64,000 nucleotides of DNA from Desulfobacterales bacterium (GTDB lineage: Bacteria > Desulfobacterota > Desulfobacteria > Desulfobacterales > JAHDSC01): positions 1 through 64,000 of the forward strand of contig JAFGES010000128.1 of NCBI GenBank assembly GCA_016931455.1, read 5' to 3'. The position numbers were made by a program, and so were the translations under genes. Shown piece by piece: positions 45,480-54,759 of this stretch (position 1 is its first letter; each line of letters opens with the position of its first letter). The notes beneath the pieces were generated by a model. The model was not told the origin of the DNA, did no database searches, and worked only from the letters and a program-made list of their open reading frames with translations.

Positions 45480-46122
45480 TATTTTTTTCTTCTTATTTAT
45501 CATCGTTTTTATTTTTCTTTATAATAAAAGTTTATGTGCTGAGAACTGGTTTAATGTAAAATCAGTTATTGATGGCGATACGATTATTTTATCAGATGGC
45601 CGCCATATTCGATACATTGGAATCAATGCACCGGAAGTCGAACATAATGAGCAAAAAGCTCAGCCCTACGGAGAAGCTGCAAAGCAGTTTAATAAAAATA
45701 TGGTCTTTTCAGAAAAAGTCCACTTGGAATTTGATAAGGACCGGTTTGATCAATACGGAAGATTGCTTGCTTATATATTTTTGAAAGATGGTTCTTTGAT
45801 TAACGCAAAGATTATCGCGCAGGGATATGCTTACTTTTTAGGCCGTAGCCCAAATAAAAAATACGACTCCCTTTTATTGCAGTGTCAACGCAGGGCAATG
45901 TCCGGCCATAAAGGCATCTGGAGCCGTTGGAGGGAAAAAAAAGACCGCTATTTAGGAAATCAACATTCAAAACGATTCCATCTGATAAAGTGCTCATATG
46001 GTAGACAAACCAGCAAAAAAAGCAGAATCTTTTTTTCGAGTAAATGGGATGCGTTTTGGGAAGGATACGCTCCTTGCAAAAAATGTCTTCCGGAGTACTT
46101 TATTCCACAGAGTGTGGAGTGA
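45469..46122 (+). CDS. Secreted staphylococcal-nuclease-like protein with Ada-type zinc motif
   Basis: 217 residues. Signal peptide (1-23, FFFLFIIVFIFLYNKSLCA) then a thermonuclease/SNase OB-fold: VKSVIDGDTIILSDGRHIRYIGINAPEVEHNE, catalytic region KVHLEFDKDRFDQYGRLLAYIFLKDGSLINAKIIAQGYAYF, which holds the usual Asp, Arg and Glu sites. The C-terminus has FHLIKCSYGRQ, FFSSKWDAFWEGYAPCKKCLPE, the Cys-x-Cys-type motif of Ada-like zinc domains. The start is TTG at 45469, overlapping the upstream stop. It is likely exported and degrades nucleic acids in the periplasm or outside. It ends the acs/SplB-like run before a terminator. Confidence 0.82.
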   Translation: MNRNIFFFLFIIVFIFLYNKSLCAENWFNVKSVIDGDTIILSDGRHIRYIGINAPEVEHNEQKAQPYGEAAKQFNKNMVFSEKVHLEFDKDRFDQYGRLLAYIFLKDGSLINAKIIAQGYAYFLGRSPNKKYDSLLLQCQRRAMSGHKGIWSRWREKKDRYLGNQHSKRFHLIKCSYGRQTSKKSRIFFSSKWDAFWEGYAPCKKCLPEYFIPQSVE

Positions 46123-46151
46123 AAGTGAACAGTAAAAATGATTGAAGGGGA

Positions 46152-46190
46152 AATGCTATGAACAATATAGTTCATAGCATTCCTTTTTTT
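46152..46190 (+). terminator. Rho-independent terminator after the nuclease gene
   Basis: AATGCTATGAAC (46152-46163) pairs with GTTCATAGCATT (46170-46181), a perfect 12-bp stem with a 6-nt loop, then CC and seven T residues (46184-46190). It ends the plus-strand transcript and abuts the stop of the convergent EF-G-like gene. Confidence 0.88.
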
Positions 46191-46196
46191 ATATTC

Positions 46197-48269
46197 TTAT
46201 TCTTTATTCTTATTTATATCTTCAATAATCTTCTGTGATATCTGAGCCGGGACCTCATCATAGTGAGAAAACTCCATCGTAAACATTCCCCGGCCGCCTG
46301 TCATCGAATTGAGATCAGGTGCATAAGTTAAGAATTCAGACATCGGCACGTAAGCATTGATGACTTGATTCTTACCCTTGCTATCCATACCCAATACTCT
46401 GCCGCGACGGCTGTTCAAATCACCCATGATATCTCCCATAAATTCATCCGGAGCGACAATCGCAACCTTCATGATAGGCTCCAGCAGAACCGGATTTGCA
46501 TCTGCAACAGCTTTTTTAAAGGCAAGAGAACCTGCAACCTTAAACGCCATTTCAGAAGAATCAACCGCATGAAAAGATCCGTCATCAAGTGTCGCTCTAA
46601 AATCAATGCAAGGGAAGCCCGATAGGACTCCTTTCTGAGAAGCTTCGATAATGCCTTTTTCAACTGCCGGTATATATTGTCTCGGAATGGAACCGCCGAC
46701 GATTGCGTCAACAAATTCAAAGCCTTTTCCTCTAGGCAATGGTTCTAGTTGGACCCAGCAATCACCATACTGTCCGTGGCCTCCGGACTGTTTCTTGTGT
46801 TTTCCTTGGACTCTGACTTTCTTCTTGATAGTCTCTTTATAAGGTACCTTCGGGGTATTTAATTGAACTTCGACATTAAACTTTCTTTTGAGCTTCTCGA
46901 TCGTGGCTTCTATATGAACTTGTCCCATTCCGGATAAAAGAATCTCTTTTGTTTCCGAATTTCGTGCAATTTTCAGCGCAATATCCTCTTCGAGAAGTTT
47001 TGTAAGAGAGCTGTAGACCTTGTCTTCATCACCTTTTGTTTTGGCTGAAACGGCAAAAGAAATAAGGGTGGGAAGGGGCTCGGCACATATATATTTGATT
47101 TTGTTGCCGTCATCGCAAAGGGTATCACCGGTAGTAGTTTCCTTTAATTTCGCTACAGCAACGATTGAACCGGGTCCTGCATCTGTCACCGGTTTTTGTT
47201 CTTTACCGGCAATCCTCAGAAGCTGAGTAAAGCGTTCCTTTGAGCCTTTATTTACATTAAAAAAAGTTCCATCCGATCCTAGAGTGCCTGAAACGACTCT
47301 GAAAATAGAAAGACGACCGGCATATGGATCTGCAACGGTTTTAAAAACAAAAGCGGAAAAAGGGGCATTCGGATCAGGATTTCGTTCGATTTCGGCTTCA
47401 TCATCAGGATCAATACCCTTCTTAGCTCCCCGATCCATTGGTGACGGCATGATGTTTATGATTGAATCCATCAAAAAGTCCACACCGATATTTTTTGTGA
47501 CGGCTCCGCAAATAACAGGCACAAAAATTCTTGAAAGTGTTCCTTTTTTTAAAGCTGCGTTGATTTCGCTGTCGGAAAGAGTTTCTCCCTCTAAATACCG
47601 TTCCAGAAGTTGGTCGTCGGCCTCAGCAATATTTTCAACCAGGTTTTCCCTTTCACTTTCAGCCGTTTCAGCCATATCTGAAGGAATATCACCTTCCGTA
47701 TATTTACCTTCCGTATCGTAGGTATAAGCTCGCATACTAATAAGATCAATCACGCCTTTAAAATTTTCTTCAGATCCGATCGGAAGCTGCAGGATAATTG
47801 GTTTGGGTTCAAAACAATCGGTTGCATCCTTAAATGTTCGAAAAAAATCCGCTCGTTCTCGATCCAATTTATTGATGAAAATAATACACGGCAAGTCGAA
47901 TTCTTTCGCAAAATCCCATGCTTGTTCCGTCTGAACTTTCACTCCGTCTACACCATCGATCAGCAAAATAACACCATCGGCAGCCTGCATACAACTTTTT
48001 GTGTCGGAAAAGAAATTTTGATCGCCGGGCGTATCAATTAGGTTTACGGTATGTTTTTCCCAGCTGTATTGATGGAATCCACTGCTTAAACTTGCGCGCC
48101 GCTTAAGTTCTTCCGGTTCAAAATCCATCGCCGTATTACCGTCTTCAACCCGTCCCAGCCGATTGATAGCACCAGCATTGAAAAGCATGGCTTCGGCCAG
48201 TGAAGTTTTTCCCGCACCTCCATGGGCAACTAGAGCAATGTTTCTTAATTTTTGGACCATTTCAATCAT
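46197..48269 (-). CDS. Elongation factor G-like GTPase (EF-G2 type)
   Basis: 690 residues with the full EF-G layout: G domain (LRNIALVAHGGAGKTSLAEAMLF, LIDTPGDQNF, IIFINKLDRERADF), domain II, III and V (GQVHIEATIEKLKRKFNVEVQLNTPKVPYKETI; MKVAIVAPDEFMGDIMGDLNSRRGRVLGM). The usual RGITI switch I sequence is replaced by RRASLSSGF, as in the EF-G2/FusA2 branch rather than the main translocase. Such paralogs bind the ribosome and GTP, but their precise role, possibly under stress, is unsettled. GAGGAAC precedes the ATG. It stands alone on the minus strand. Confidence 0.9.
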   Translation of the reverse strand: MIEMVQKLRNIALVAHGGAGKTSLAEAMLFNAGAINRLGRVEDGNTAMDFEPEELKRRASLSSGFHQYSWEKHTVNLIDTPGDQNFFSDTKSCMQAADGVILLIDGVDGVKVQTEQAWDFAKEFDLPCIIFINKLDRERADFFRTFKDATDCFEPKPIILQLPIGSEENFKGVIDLISMRAYTYDTEGKYTEGDIPSDMAETAESERENLVENIAEADDQLLERYLEGETLSDSEINAALKKGTLSRIFVPVICGAVTKNIGVDFLMDSIINIMPSPMDRGAKKGIDPDDEAEIERNPDPNAPFSAFVFKTVADPYAGRLSIFRVVSGTLGSDGTFFNVNKGSKERFTQLLRIAGKEQKPVTDAGPGSIVAVAKLKETTTGDTLCDDGNKIKYICAEPLPTLISFAVSAKTKGDEDKVYSSLTKLLEEDIALKIARNSETKEILLSGMGQVHIEATIEKLKRKFNVEVQLNTPKVPYKETIKKKVRVQGKHKKQSGGHGQYGDCWVQLEPLPRGKGFEFVDAIVGGSIPRQYIPAVEKGIIEASQKGVLSGFPCIDFRATLDDGSFHAVDSSEMAFKVAGSLAFKKAVADANPVLLEPIMKVAIVAPDEFMGDIMGDLNSRRGRVLGMDSKGKNQVINAYVPMSEFLTYAPDLNSMTGGRGMFTMEFSHYDEVPAQISQKIIEDINKNKE

Positions 48270-48366
48270 CTAAGTTCCTCTCTATATTGGATTTTGAAAA
48301 CCTAAAAAGGGATAGTTTATACCTTAAATTTAAAATTTTTATCTGCTTCATAAAAAAAAATCAAGC

Positions 48367-49110
48367 TCAAAATCCCGCTCTTAAAGAAATAATAAATTCC
48401 TTGTTACCTTTGGATCCTAATATTGGGGATGGAATAACAGCCTCCGGCAACAAGCCTTTTTCAATAAAAAAATCTGATAGGTTTTCTATTACCAGAACAT
48501 GTTGAGCCGAATCTCGAACCACCCCTTTTTTTCCGACCTTACCTTTTCCAACCTCAAACTGGGGTTTGATCAAAGCAAGAATTCTTGCATTTTTATTCAT
48601 AAATTTTAAAACTGCAGGAACCACTATTTTTAAAGAAATAAACGAAACATCAATGGTAACGAGGTCAACAAGCTCGGAAATCGCTTCGGTAGACATATAG
48701 CGGATGTTAGTCCGTTCTATAACGATAACACGGGAATCCGTTCTCAGTTTCCATGCGAGTTGACCATAGCCGACATCAACAGCATAGACCTTTTTTACAC
48801 CATGCTGCAGTAAACAGTCTGTAAATCCGCCTGTAGAAGCCCCTACATCCATACAAATAAAATTTTCTATATTGATACCGGTGGCTTTCAGGGCCTTTTC
48901 GAGTTTAAGCCCCGCTCGGCTGACATAAGGGATCTCCCCGCCTCTAATCCCTATTATGTCATCAACTGATACCAGTGCCCCGGGTTTAGATATCGGTTGC
49001 TGATTAACCAAAACTTTACCCGCCATAATTAGAGCTTGAGCCTGCTGTCTACTTTTTGACAGGCCTTTACCCACAATCATCACGTCTAGTCTTTTTTTCT
49101 TTTCCGGCAT
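48367..49110 (-). CDS. tlyA: TlyA-family rRNA 2'-O-methyltransferase
   Basis: 247 residues. An S4 RNA-binding domain fills the N-terminus (LDVMIVGKGLSKSRQQAQALIMAGKVLVNQQPISKPG). An RrmJ-like SAM methyltransferase domain follows (CMDVGASTGGFTDCLLQHGVKKVYAVDVGYGQLAWKLR, VTIDVSFISLKIVVPAVL, LIKPQFEVGKGKVGKKGVVRD). Such proteins are annotated as hemolysin TlyA or 23S/16S rRNA cytidine-2'-O-methyltransferase. The start overlaps the end of dxs by 25 bp, the last gene of the xseA-xseB-ispA-dxs-tlyA operon, a conserved order in many Gram-negative bacteria. Confidence 0.93.
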   Translation of the reverse strand: MPEKKKRLDVMIVGKGLSKSRQQAQALIMAGKVLVNQQPISKPGALVSVDDIIGIRGGEIPYVSRAGLKLEKALKATGINIENFICMDVGASTGGFTDCLLQHGVKKVYAVDVGYGQLAWKLRTDSRVIVIERTNIRYMSTEAISELVDLVTIDVSFISLKIVVPAVLKFMNKNARILALIKPQFEVGKGKVGKKGVVRDSAQHVLVIENLSDFFIEKGLLPEAVIPSPILGSKGNKEFIISLRAGF

Positions 49111-50978
49111 TGTGTTAAAAGTCTTTCGGCAGCGCTTATGATGGCTGCTGCATCAATACCGTATCTCGATCGTATCAGAGTCTGGGGACCATGTTCGACA
49201 AATGTATCTTTTATACCGATACGTTCAATGAAAAACTCCGTAATTTTTTTATCACTTAAGCATTCTAAAACAGCACTGCCGAATCCTCCCTGGCGCACAT
49301 TTTCTTCGACGGTTATGATTCGAGGAATTTTTACGGCAAGTGAACATATCAAGTTGGAATCCAAAGGCTTTACAAAACGACAGTTGACCACCGTAGTCCC
49401 TATTCCCTGTTTGGAAAGCGTCAAATGCGCCGAAAGGGCTTCCGAAACGCAGCTGCCGATTGCCAAGATAAGGATATCATCTCCTTCTTTTAAAATTTCA
49501 CCTTTACCAATAGATAAAGGCTCGAATTTTTCATCGATTTTGACTCCCACAGCATTTCCCCGCGGGTATCGCAGCGCAATGGGCCCTTTATGGGAAATGG
49601 CGGTTAAAAGCATTCTGCACAGTTCGTTTTCATCCTTTGGAGCCATAACGACCATGTTGGGAAGACTTCTGAGGTAAGCGAAATCAAACAATCCATTATG
49701 TGTTACTCCGTCTTCACCGACAATGCCTCCCCTATCAATGGCAAAAACGACTGGAAGGGATTCAATACAAACATCATGTAATATCTGATCATAGGCACGC
49801 TGCAAAAAGGTAGAATATATGGCTACAACAGGCTTGAATCCTTCGGTTGCCATTCCGGCAGCGAATGTAACACCATGCTGTTCGGCAATTCCGACATCAA
49901 AAAAACGATCCGGATAAGTTTCTTCAAATTTCGCAAGTCCCGTACCTTCCGGCATAGCCGCCGTAACTGCAACGATACGCGGGTTATCTTTTGCCAACCG
50001 AACCATCATATTACCGAAAATTTCAGTATAAGTTGGAATGGAGTTTTTTTTGATGGAATTGCCCGTTTTGACCTCAAACGATCCTACCCCGTGAAAATAA
50101 ACCGGATTTTTCTCGGCAGGTAAATATCCTTTACCTTTTTTAGTTGTAACATGTAAAAGAACAGGCTCATTAAGCTTCTTAATATTATTTAATATATCGA
50201 TGAGATGGTTCAGGTTATGACCGTTTATCGGGCCGAAATAATCGAAACCGAAGGCTTCAAAAAGCATCCCCGGTGTTATAAAGGTTTTGAATGAGTCTTC
50301 GGAACGTTTTGCAAATTGGTAAATATCATCGCCAATTTTGGGGAGTGATTTAAGAAACTCTCCGAGTTCTTTTTTAAAGTTCTGAAGATATCTAGCGGAG
50401 AGCGTACGGCTTAAAAAACTTGATAGTGCTCCTACATTTCGGGCAATCGACATATCATTGTCGTTTAATACAACGATCAGGTCTTTATTGATATCTCCAG
50501 CTTGATTCAAACCTTCATAGGCTAACCCCGCAGTCATCGATCCATCTCCTATCACGGCGATAACTTTGGAAGATTCTTTTTTTAAACACTTGGCACAAGA
50601 AATTCCGAGACCCGCCGATATCGAAGTACTGCTGTGACCCGTTGTAAATGCGTCGTAGGGACTTTCGCTCATGCGGCTAAATCCGCAAATACCACCTATT
50701 TTACGAAGTGTATTAAATTGCTTTCTTCGCCCTGTAAGAAGTTTATGGGCATAAGACTGATGACCGACGTCCCATATAATTTTGTCATGCGGAGCATTAA
50801 AAACATAGTGTAGTGCAATCGCCAATTCAACAACCCCGAGGCTAGGTGCCAAATGACCACCGTTTTTCGATACGACTTCAACAATGATTTTTCGTATTTC
50901 TTCAGCAAGAACCGGAAGATCTGATCGCGAAAACTGCTTAAGGTCGCTTGGAGAATTAATTTTTGCCAAAAAACTCAA
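49086..50978 (-). CDS. dxs: 1-deoxy-D-xylulose-5-phosphate synthase
   Basis: 630 residues. The thiamine-diphosphate enzyme that makes DXP from pyruvate and glyceraldehyde 3-phosphate, first step of the MEP pathway. Motifs: GGHLAPSLGVVELAIALHYVF, TGHSSTSISAGLGIS, TPP/Mg motif VIGDGSMTAGLAYEGLN...NDNDMSI, transketolase-like GIAEQHGVTFAAGMA, and AIDRGGIVGEDGVTHNGLFD. The start is TTG at 50978 (MSFLAKINSP fits the family N-terminus exactly), with AAGGAG 11 nt upstream. It needs TPP, whose supply is controlled by the thiamine locus elsewhere in the window. Confidence 0.97.
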   Translation of the reverse strand: MSFLAKINSPSDLKQFSRSDLPVLAEEIRKIIVEVVSKNGGHLAPSLGVVELAIALHYVFNAPHDKIIWDVGHQSYAHKLLTGRRKQFNTLRKIGGICGFSRMSESPYDAFTTGHSSTSISAGLGISCAKCLKKESSKVIAVIGDGSMTAGLAYEGLNQAGDINKDLIVVLNDNDMSIARNVGALSSFLSRTLSARYLQNFKKELGEFLKSLPKIGDDIYQFAKRSEDSFKTFITPGMLFEAFGFDYFGPINGHNLNHLIDILNNIKKLNEPVLLHVTTKKGKGYLPAEKNPVYFHGVGSFEVKTGNSIKKNSIPTYTEIFGNMMVRLAKDNPRIVAVTAAMPEGTGLAKFEETYPDRFFDVGIAEQHGVTFAAGMATEGFKPVVAIYSTFLQRAYDQILHDVCIESLPVVFAIDRGGIVGEDGVTHNGLFDFAYLRSLPNMVVMAPKDENELCRMLLTAISHKGPIALRYPRGNAVGVKIDEKFEPLSIGKGEILKEGDDILILAIGSCVSEALSAHLTLSKQGIGTTVVNCRFVKPLDSNLICSLAVKIPRIITVEENVRQGGFGSAVLECLSDKKITEFFIERIGIKDTFVEHGPQTLIRSRYGIDAAAIISAAERLLTQCRKRKKD

Positions 50979-51016
50979 GTATAGTAGGACTCCTTTTTCA
51001 TTTTCCAGATGGAAAG

Positions 51017-51907
51017 TTACATTTTTCTTTCTATAATATAAGATGCAATCGCACGAAGCGGATCGGATTTATTATCAAAATAATCAAGTGCGTGCAAGGC
51101 GTTATGGATCAGTTTTTCGGCAAAGCTTTTGGATTCACCAATTCCCATTAGGGCAGGGTAGGTACTTTTTTTGCGTACGGCATCCGTGCCGGCGGCTTTA
51201 CCCATGAGAGTCGGATTTCCTACGACGTTAAGAATGTCGTCTATTACTTGAAAAGCAAGACCGATATTTTCGCCATAAATTCCGAGTTGTTCAATCTGCT
51301 TATCAGTTCCATTTCCGATGATCGCACCGGAGCATACGGATGCGTTAATCAGAGCACCGGTTTTTAAAGTATGTACCTGTTTAAGATCATCTAAACCTAG
51401 TGAGACATCCTCCGAGAGAATGTCCCGCATTTGTCCCTCAATCAACCCCTTGTAGCCGGCCGTCTGTGCAATTGTATGTGTTACCCTCAGCCATTTCAGA
51501 GCGTGATTTTTATTTTTGCAGTCGATCGAGGACAAGATCTGAAAAGCCAATGTCAGCAGGGCATCCCCGGCAAGAATTGCAGTTGCTTCATCAAAAGCAA
51601 CATGACATGTCGGTTTTCCTCTACGCAGATTATCATTGTCCATTGCCGGGAGATCATCATGGATTAAAGAATACGTATGGATCATCTCAAGTGCGCAGGC
51701 CGCCGGTATAGCATCCTCCGGTTTGCCTCCTACGGCTTCGACGGCAGATAGACATAGAATTGGTCGAATGCGCTTGCCCCCGGCCATTAAAGAATATTTC
51801 ATCGCCTCGATAAGCCGACCGGAATTCGATTCATTTGCCAAGGTTTTATCTAAAGCATGATTAATCTGGTCGATTTTTTTTTGAAGATATAAATTTAGCT
51901 CAAACAT
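51017..51907 (-). CDS. ispA: Farnesyl/geranylgeranyl diphosphate synthase (IspA type)
   Basis: 296 residues. Trans-isoprenyl diphosphate synthase that condenses IPP with allylic diphosphates. The first aspartate-rich motif is HDDLPAMDND, the second QVIDDILNVVG; KRIRPILCLSA and GKAAGTDAVRKKSTYP are also typical. The usual product is farnesyl-PP, although chain length cannot be read with certainty. It lies 38 bp upstream of dxs in the operon. Confidence 0.95.
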   Translation of the reverse strand: MFELNLYLQKKIDQINHALDKTLANESNSGRLIEAMKYSLMAGGKRIRPILCLSAVEAVGGKPEDAIPAACALEMIHTYSLIHDDLPAMDNDNLRRGKPTCHVAFDEATAILAGDALLTLAFQILSSIDCKNKNHALKWLRVTHTIAQTAGYKGLIEGQMRDILSEDVSLGLDDLKQVHTLKTGALINASVCSGAIIGNGTDKQIEQLGIYGENIGLAFQVIDDILNVVGNPTLMGKAAGTDAVRKKSTYPALMGIGESKSFAEKLIHNALHALDYFDNKSDPLRAIASYIIERKM

Positions 51908-51942
51908 TAAGTACCCATCAAAAATTTATATTCATAATATTT

Positions 51943-52170
51943 TCAGTTTTCAGCTATAAAAGGCTTTTCAAATACATGACCGGCCTGGTCCTTCAATAAA
52001 ATAGAGACCTTCTTTTCCGTTTCATCCAGTTTTTCAGCACATAATTTTGAAAGCTGGACGCCTTCTTCAAATTTTTTTATTGCTTTGTCAAGCGGCAAGT
52101 CTCCACATTCAAGTTCTTGAACAATTTCCTCAAGCTGTTTCATTGCCTGTTCAAAAGTTTTTTTCGCCAT
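51943..52170 (-). CDS. xseB: Exonuclease VII small subunit
   Basis: 75 residues, the normal size. FEQAMKQLEEIVQELECGDLPLDKAIKKFEEGVQLSKLCAEKLDETEKKV is the family signature: two helices, with the LE.G.L.L..A...FE.G..L motif. It coats the coiled-coil of XseA in the exonuclease VII complex that degrades single-stranded DNA. Its start overlaps the end of xseA by 20 bp. Confidence 0.95.
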   Translation of the reverse strand: MAKKTFEQAMKQLEEIVQELECGDLPLDKAIKKFEEGVQLSKLCAEKLDETEKKVSILLKDQAGHVFEKPFIAEN

Positions 52171-53518
52171 TATCTGATTTCCCTTCTACACGGCATATTA
52201 AAGTACCCTTTGCGAGCAGGACTTCAAGCTTCTGATCGATCCGGACTGAGGTGAAATCTTTGACGACTTTTGCACCCGGAAGGGTCCGTGTGATGCTATA
52301 GCCTCGAGATAAAACTGCAGTAGGGTTTAACGCATCAAGCCTTCCGGTTTGATCTTTCAGCATGGATCGCTTTTTTAATAAATATAACTTTAACATATTG
52401 ACCATGTTATCATTTTTTTGCTTTAATTTTTCATGGGTATTTTTTATTCGCATTAAAGGATTATTCGTATTAAGACTTTCGATTCGCCATTCAAGACGTT
52501 CGCGGCTTTGTCGAATAGTCTTGATAAACATCCTGATAAGGCGAAAAGTCAAATCGTCTATTCTAAGCCTTAAATCCTGTACTTTTTTTTGGGGATCAAT
52601 AAGCCGTTTTGAGGTATCCTTGAGAACATTTCTTAAGTATTCAATATATCTATATAAATTAGCTTTTAATGTCCTTGAAGTTTCTTCACATCGCTTCACA
52701 AGCTCGGTTTTTAAAGGAACCACAAGTTCTGCAGCCGCAGAGGGCGTAGGGGCGCGAAGGTCGGCAACAAAATCGGCAATCGTAAAATCGGTTTCATGTC
52801 CGACAGCAGAGACGATGGGAATTTTCGACATAAAAATCGCTCTAGCGACTTTTTCCGAATTAAATGCATAGAGATCTTCTAAAGAACCTCCACCTCTAGC
52901 CAAAACTGCAACATCTGAATTTTCACGAACATTTAATAGTTCAATTGCAGATGCGATTTCCTGTTCGGCTCCGTCTCCTTGGACTTTTACCGGTATAATT
53001 TCAAGATGAATATTCGGAAAGCGCCTGTTAATGATATTTAAGATATCGTGGACCACCGCACCGGTGGGTGATGTGATAATACTGATTTTATGGGGAAGAA
53101 AAGGTAAGGGTTGCTTGTATTTTTCATCAAACAAGCCTTCGGCGGCAAGATTGGCTTTCAGTTGTTCAAATGCGACCTGTAAAGCGCCCACCCCTTTGGG
53201 TTCCAGGTATTCAAAAATGATTTGATAGGAGCCACGCGGCGCGTATACGCTGATTCTTCCCAAGCCGGTTACGCTCATTCCATCGTTTGGGACAAATTTT
53301 AGATTCCGATTCTGATTACGAAACATGACCGCATTTAACTGGGCGGTCTCATCTTTCAACGTAAAATAATAATGCCCGGAAACCGGTTTGCTAAAGTTCG
53401 AAATTTCTCCCGTAATCCAAACAAAAGGAAATTTTTCTTCAAGTAAGTCCTTAATAACACCGGTTAACTCTGAGACGCTGAAAATTCGATGCTGCAGGGT
53501 GTTGAAATTTGATTTCAC
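52151..53518 (-). CDS. xseA: Exonuclease VII large subunit
   Basis: 455 residues. The OB-fold N-terminus is SVSELTGVIKDLLEEKFPFVWITGEISNFSKPVSGHYYFTLKDE. The catalytic domain carries ITSPTGAVVHDILNIINRRFP, VLARGGGSLEDLYAFNSEKVARAIF and SAVGHETDFTIADFVADLRAPTPSAAAEL. A long coiled-coil follows (about 275-400). It degrades single-stranded DNA from both ends with many XseB copies. The GTG start at 53518 is the first gene of the xseA-xseB-ispA-dxs-tlyA operon. Confidence 0.96.
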   Translation of the reverse strand: MKSNFNTLQHRIFSVSELTGVIKDLLEEKFPFVWITGEISNFSKPVSGHYYFTLKDETAQLNAVMFRNQNRNLKFVPNDGMSVTGLGRISVYAPRGSYQIIFEYLEPKGVGALQVAFEQLKANLAAEGLFDEKYKQPLPFLPHKISIITSPTGAVVHDILNIINRRFPNIHLEIIPVKVQGDGAEQEIASAIELLNVRENSDVAVLARGGGSLEDLYAFNSEKVARAIFMSKIPIVSAVGHETDFTIADFVADLRAPTPSAAAELVVPLKTELVKRCEETSRTLKANLYRYIEYLRNVLKDTSKRLIDPQKKVQDLRLRIDDLTFRLIRMFIKTIRQSRERLEWRIESLNTNNPLMRIKNTHEKLKQKNDNMVNMLKLYLLKKRSMLKDQTGRLDALNPTAVLSRGYSITRTLPGAKVVKDFTSVRIDQKLEVLLAKGTLICRVEGKSDNGEKNF

Positions 53519-53711
53519 AAATTTTAATCTTAAATTTTTTTAAAATAATGGTCGAACAAATAATTTTTAAAATTTAAACTAACACAGTTAAAAATCTCAT
53601 TCAATCCTTTTTGATAAGGGATGCATTATACCCTCTTTTGGTTTTTATTATAATGTCTGATAATATATATTATGTCAACTTTAATTAAAACTGGATATGT
53701 TCCGATACTTA

Positions 53712-53921
53712 TTATGAAATCTGATTCAGACAAGCGGCCAAAATTTTATTTTTTTTATGGACGGGTAAATTCTTATCAATAATGAAAAATTTTTTGCCTT
53801 TTATTTTACAAAATCCGCTCTTCACTTTTATATCGGCCCTGCGCAGATTTTGTTCCAATATCGTAATGTCGAGTTTTTCTGCAAGCGTTTTAAGATTTTG
53901 ATATATTTGTTCCGTTTTCAT
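53712..53921 (-). CDS. Short hypothetical protein
   Basis: 69 residues; not assigned to a named family. LAEKLDITILEQNLRRADIKVKSGFCKIKGKKFFIIDKNLPVHKKN looks like a small alpha/beta protein in which a single hydrophobic strand follows basic turns. Similar small proteins occur in delta-proteobacteria near housekeeping genes, without a known role. It is divergent from the Bax inhibitor-1 gene, 70 bp away. Confidence 0.55.
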   Translation of the reverse strand: MKTEQIYQNLKTLAEKLDITILEQNLRRADIKVKSGFCKIKGKKFFIIDKNLPVHKKNKILAACLNQIS

Positions 53922-53931
53922 TGCTTATATC

Positions 53932-53959
53932 TTGAAATAATTAAAAATGGTGTTATAGT
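53932..53959 (+). promoter_or_regulatory. Candidate promoter of the Bax inhibitor-1 gene
   Basis: TTGAAA (53932-53937), 16 bp, TATAGT (53954-53959), about 30 bp before the ATG, which is preceded by AGGAGG. Confidence 0.55.
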
Positions 53960-53990
53960 TTCTCAACAAATAAAACTTTAGGAGGTTATA

Positions 53991-54692
53991 ATGCAATCTG
54001 TTCCATTAAAAAGAACTCAAACTCAAGTTGTCGTTAACGAATTTATTCGCAGCGTCTATAATTGGATGGCGATCGGCCTAGCGCTAACGGGTTTTGTCGC
54101 TTTTTATACGGCTACCAGCGCTACCCTGCAAAACTTAATATTCGGCAATCAACTCGTATTTTTTAGCCTCATCATCGGCGAGCTGGCGCTTGTTTTTACT
54201 ATAAGTGCAAGAGTTCATAAAATGCAGGCTTCCACGGCAACGTTACTATTTGTCATTTATGCCGCCTTAAACGGCGCAACCCTTTCTTCAATTTTTCTGA
54301 TATATACAAGCGCATCCATTACATCAACATTTTTTGTCTGCGCGGCCACCTTTGTTGTCTGCAGCCTATACGGCATGACTACCCATCGTGATTTGACTTC
54401 TCTCGGCGGATTTATGATCATGGGGCTTATTGGAATTATCATCGCATCGCTTGTCAATATTTTCATACGCAGTTCGGCAATGAGCATGATTATCAGCTAT
54501 ATCGGCGTCCTGGTGTTTGTGGGATTGACCGCCTATGACACTCAAAAACTCAAAGCCATGGCACTTACCCAGCCGGCCGGCTTAGAGGCAGGTATTATCC
54601 GGAAAGGCGCAATCTTGGGAGCTCTTTCACTCTATTTGGATTTTATAAACCTTTTTCTGATGTTACTCAGAATTTTAGGCAATAGAGAATAA
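53991..54692 (+). CDS. Bax inhibitor-1/YccA family membrane protein
   Basis: 233 residues with seven predicted membrane helices. It is a member of the BI-1/YccA/YbhL family: VYNWMAIGLALTGFVAFY at the N-terminus and VGLTAYDTQKLKAM, GALSLYLDFINLFLMLLRILG near the end, where the paired aspartates of the family (YDTQ, LDFINLF) sit. Bacterial homologues are pH-sensitive calcium leak channels or FtsH modulators. AGGAGG lies 8 nt before the ATG. It ends at a strong terminator. Confidence 0.92.
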   Translation: MQSVPLKRTQTQVVVNEFIRSVYNWMAIGLALTGFVAFYTATSATLQNLIFGNQLVFFSLIIGELALVFTISARVHKMQASTATLLFVIYAALNGATLSSIFLIYTSASITSTFFVCAATFVVCSLYGMTTHRDLTSLGGFMIMGLIGIIIASLVNIFIRSSAMSMIISYIGVLVFVGLTAYDTQKLKAMALTQPAGLEAGIIRKGAILGALSLYLDFINLFLMLLRILGNRE

Positions 54693-54718
54693 TTGAATCC
54701 GTTTTAGACTTCTCAATG

Positions 54719-54759
54719 GTTTCGCCGGGATAAAGATAAATTCCGGCGAAACTTTTTTT
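54719..54759 (+). terminator. Rho-independent terminator after the BI-1 gene
   Basis: GTTTCGCCGG (54719-54728) pairs with CCGGCGAAAC (54743-54752), a perfect 10-bp stem with a 14-nt loop, followed by seven T residues (54753-54759). The T-tract runs into the stop codon of the convergent ComEA-like gene. Confidence 0.88.

Noticed and set aside
53647-53678. Minus-strand TTGACA and TATAAT before xseA
   Set aside because: The boxes are 20 bp apart, longer than usual spacing, so a promoter call is not supported.
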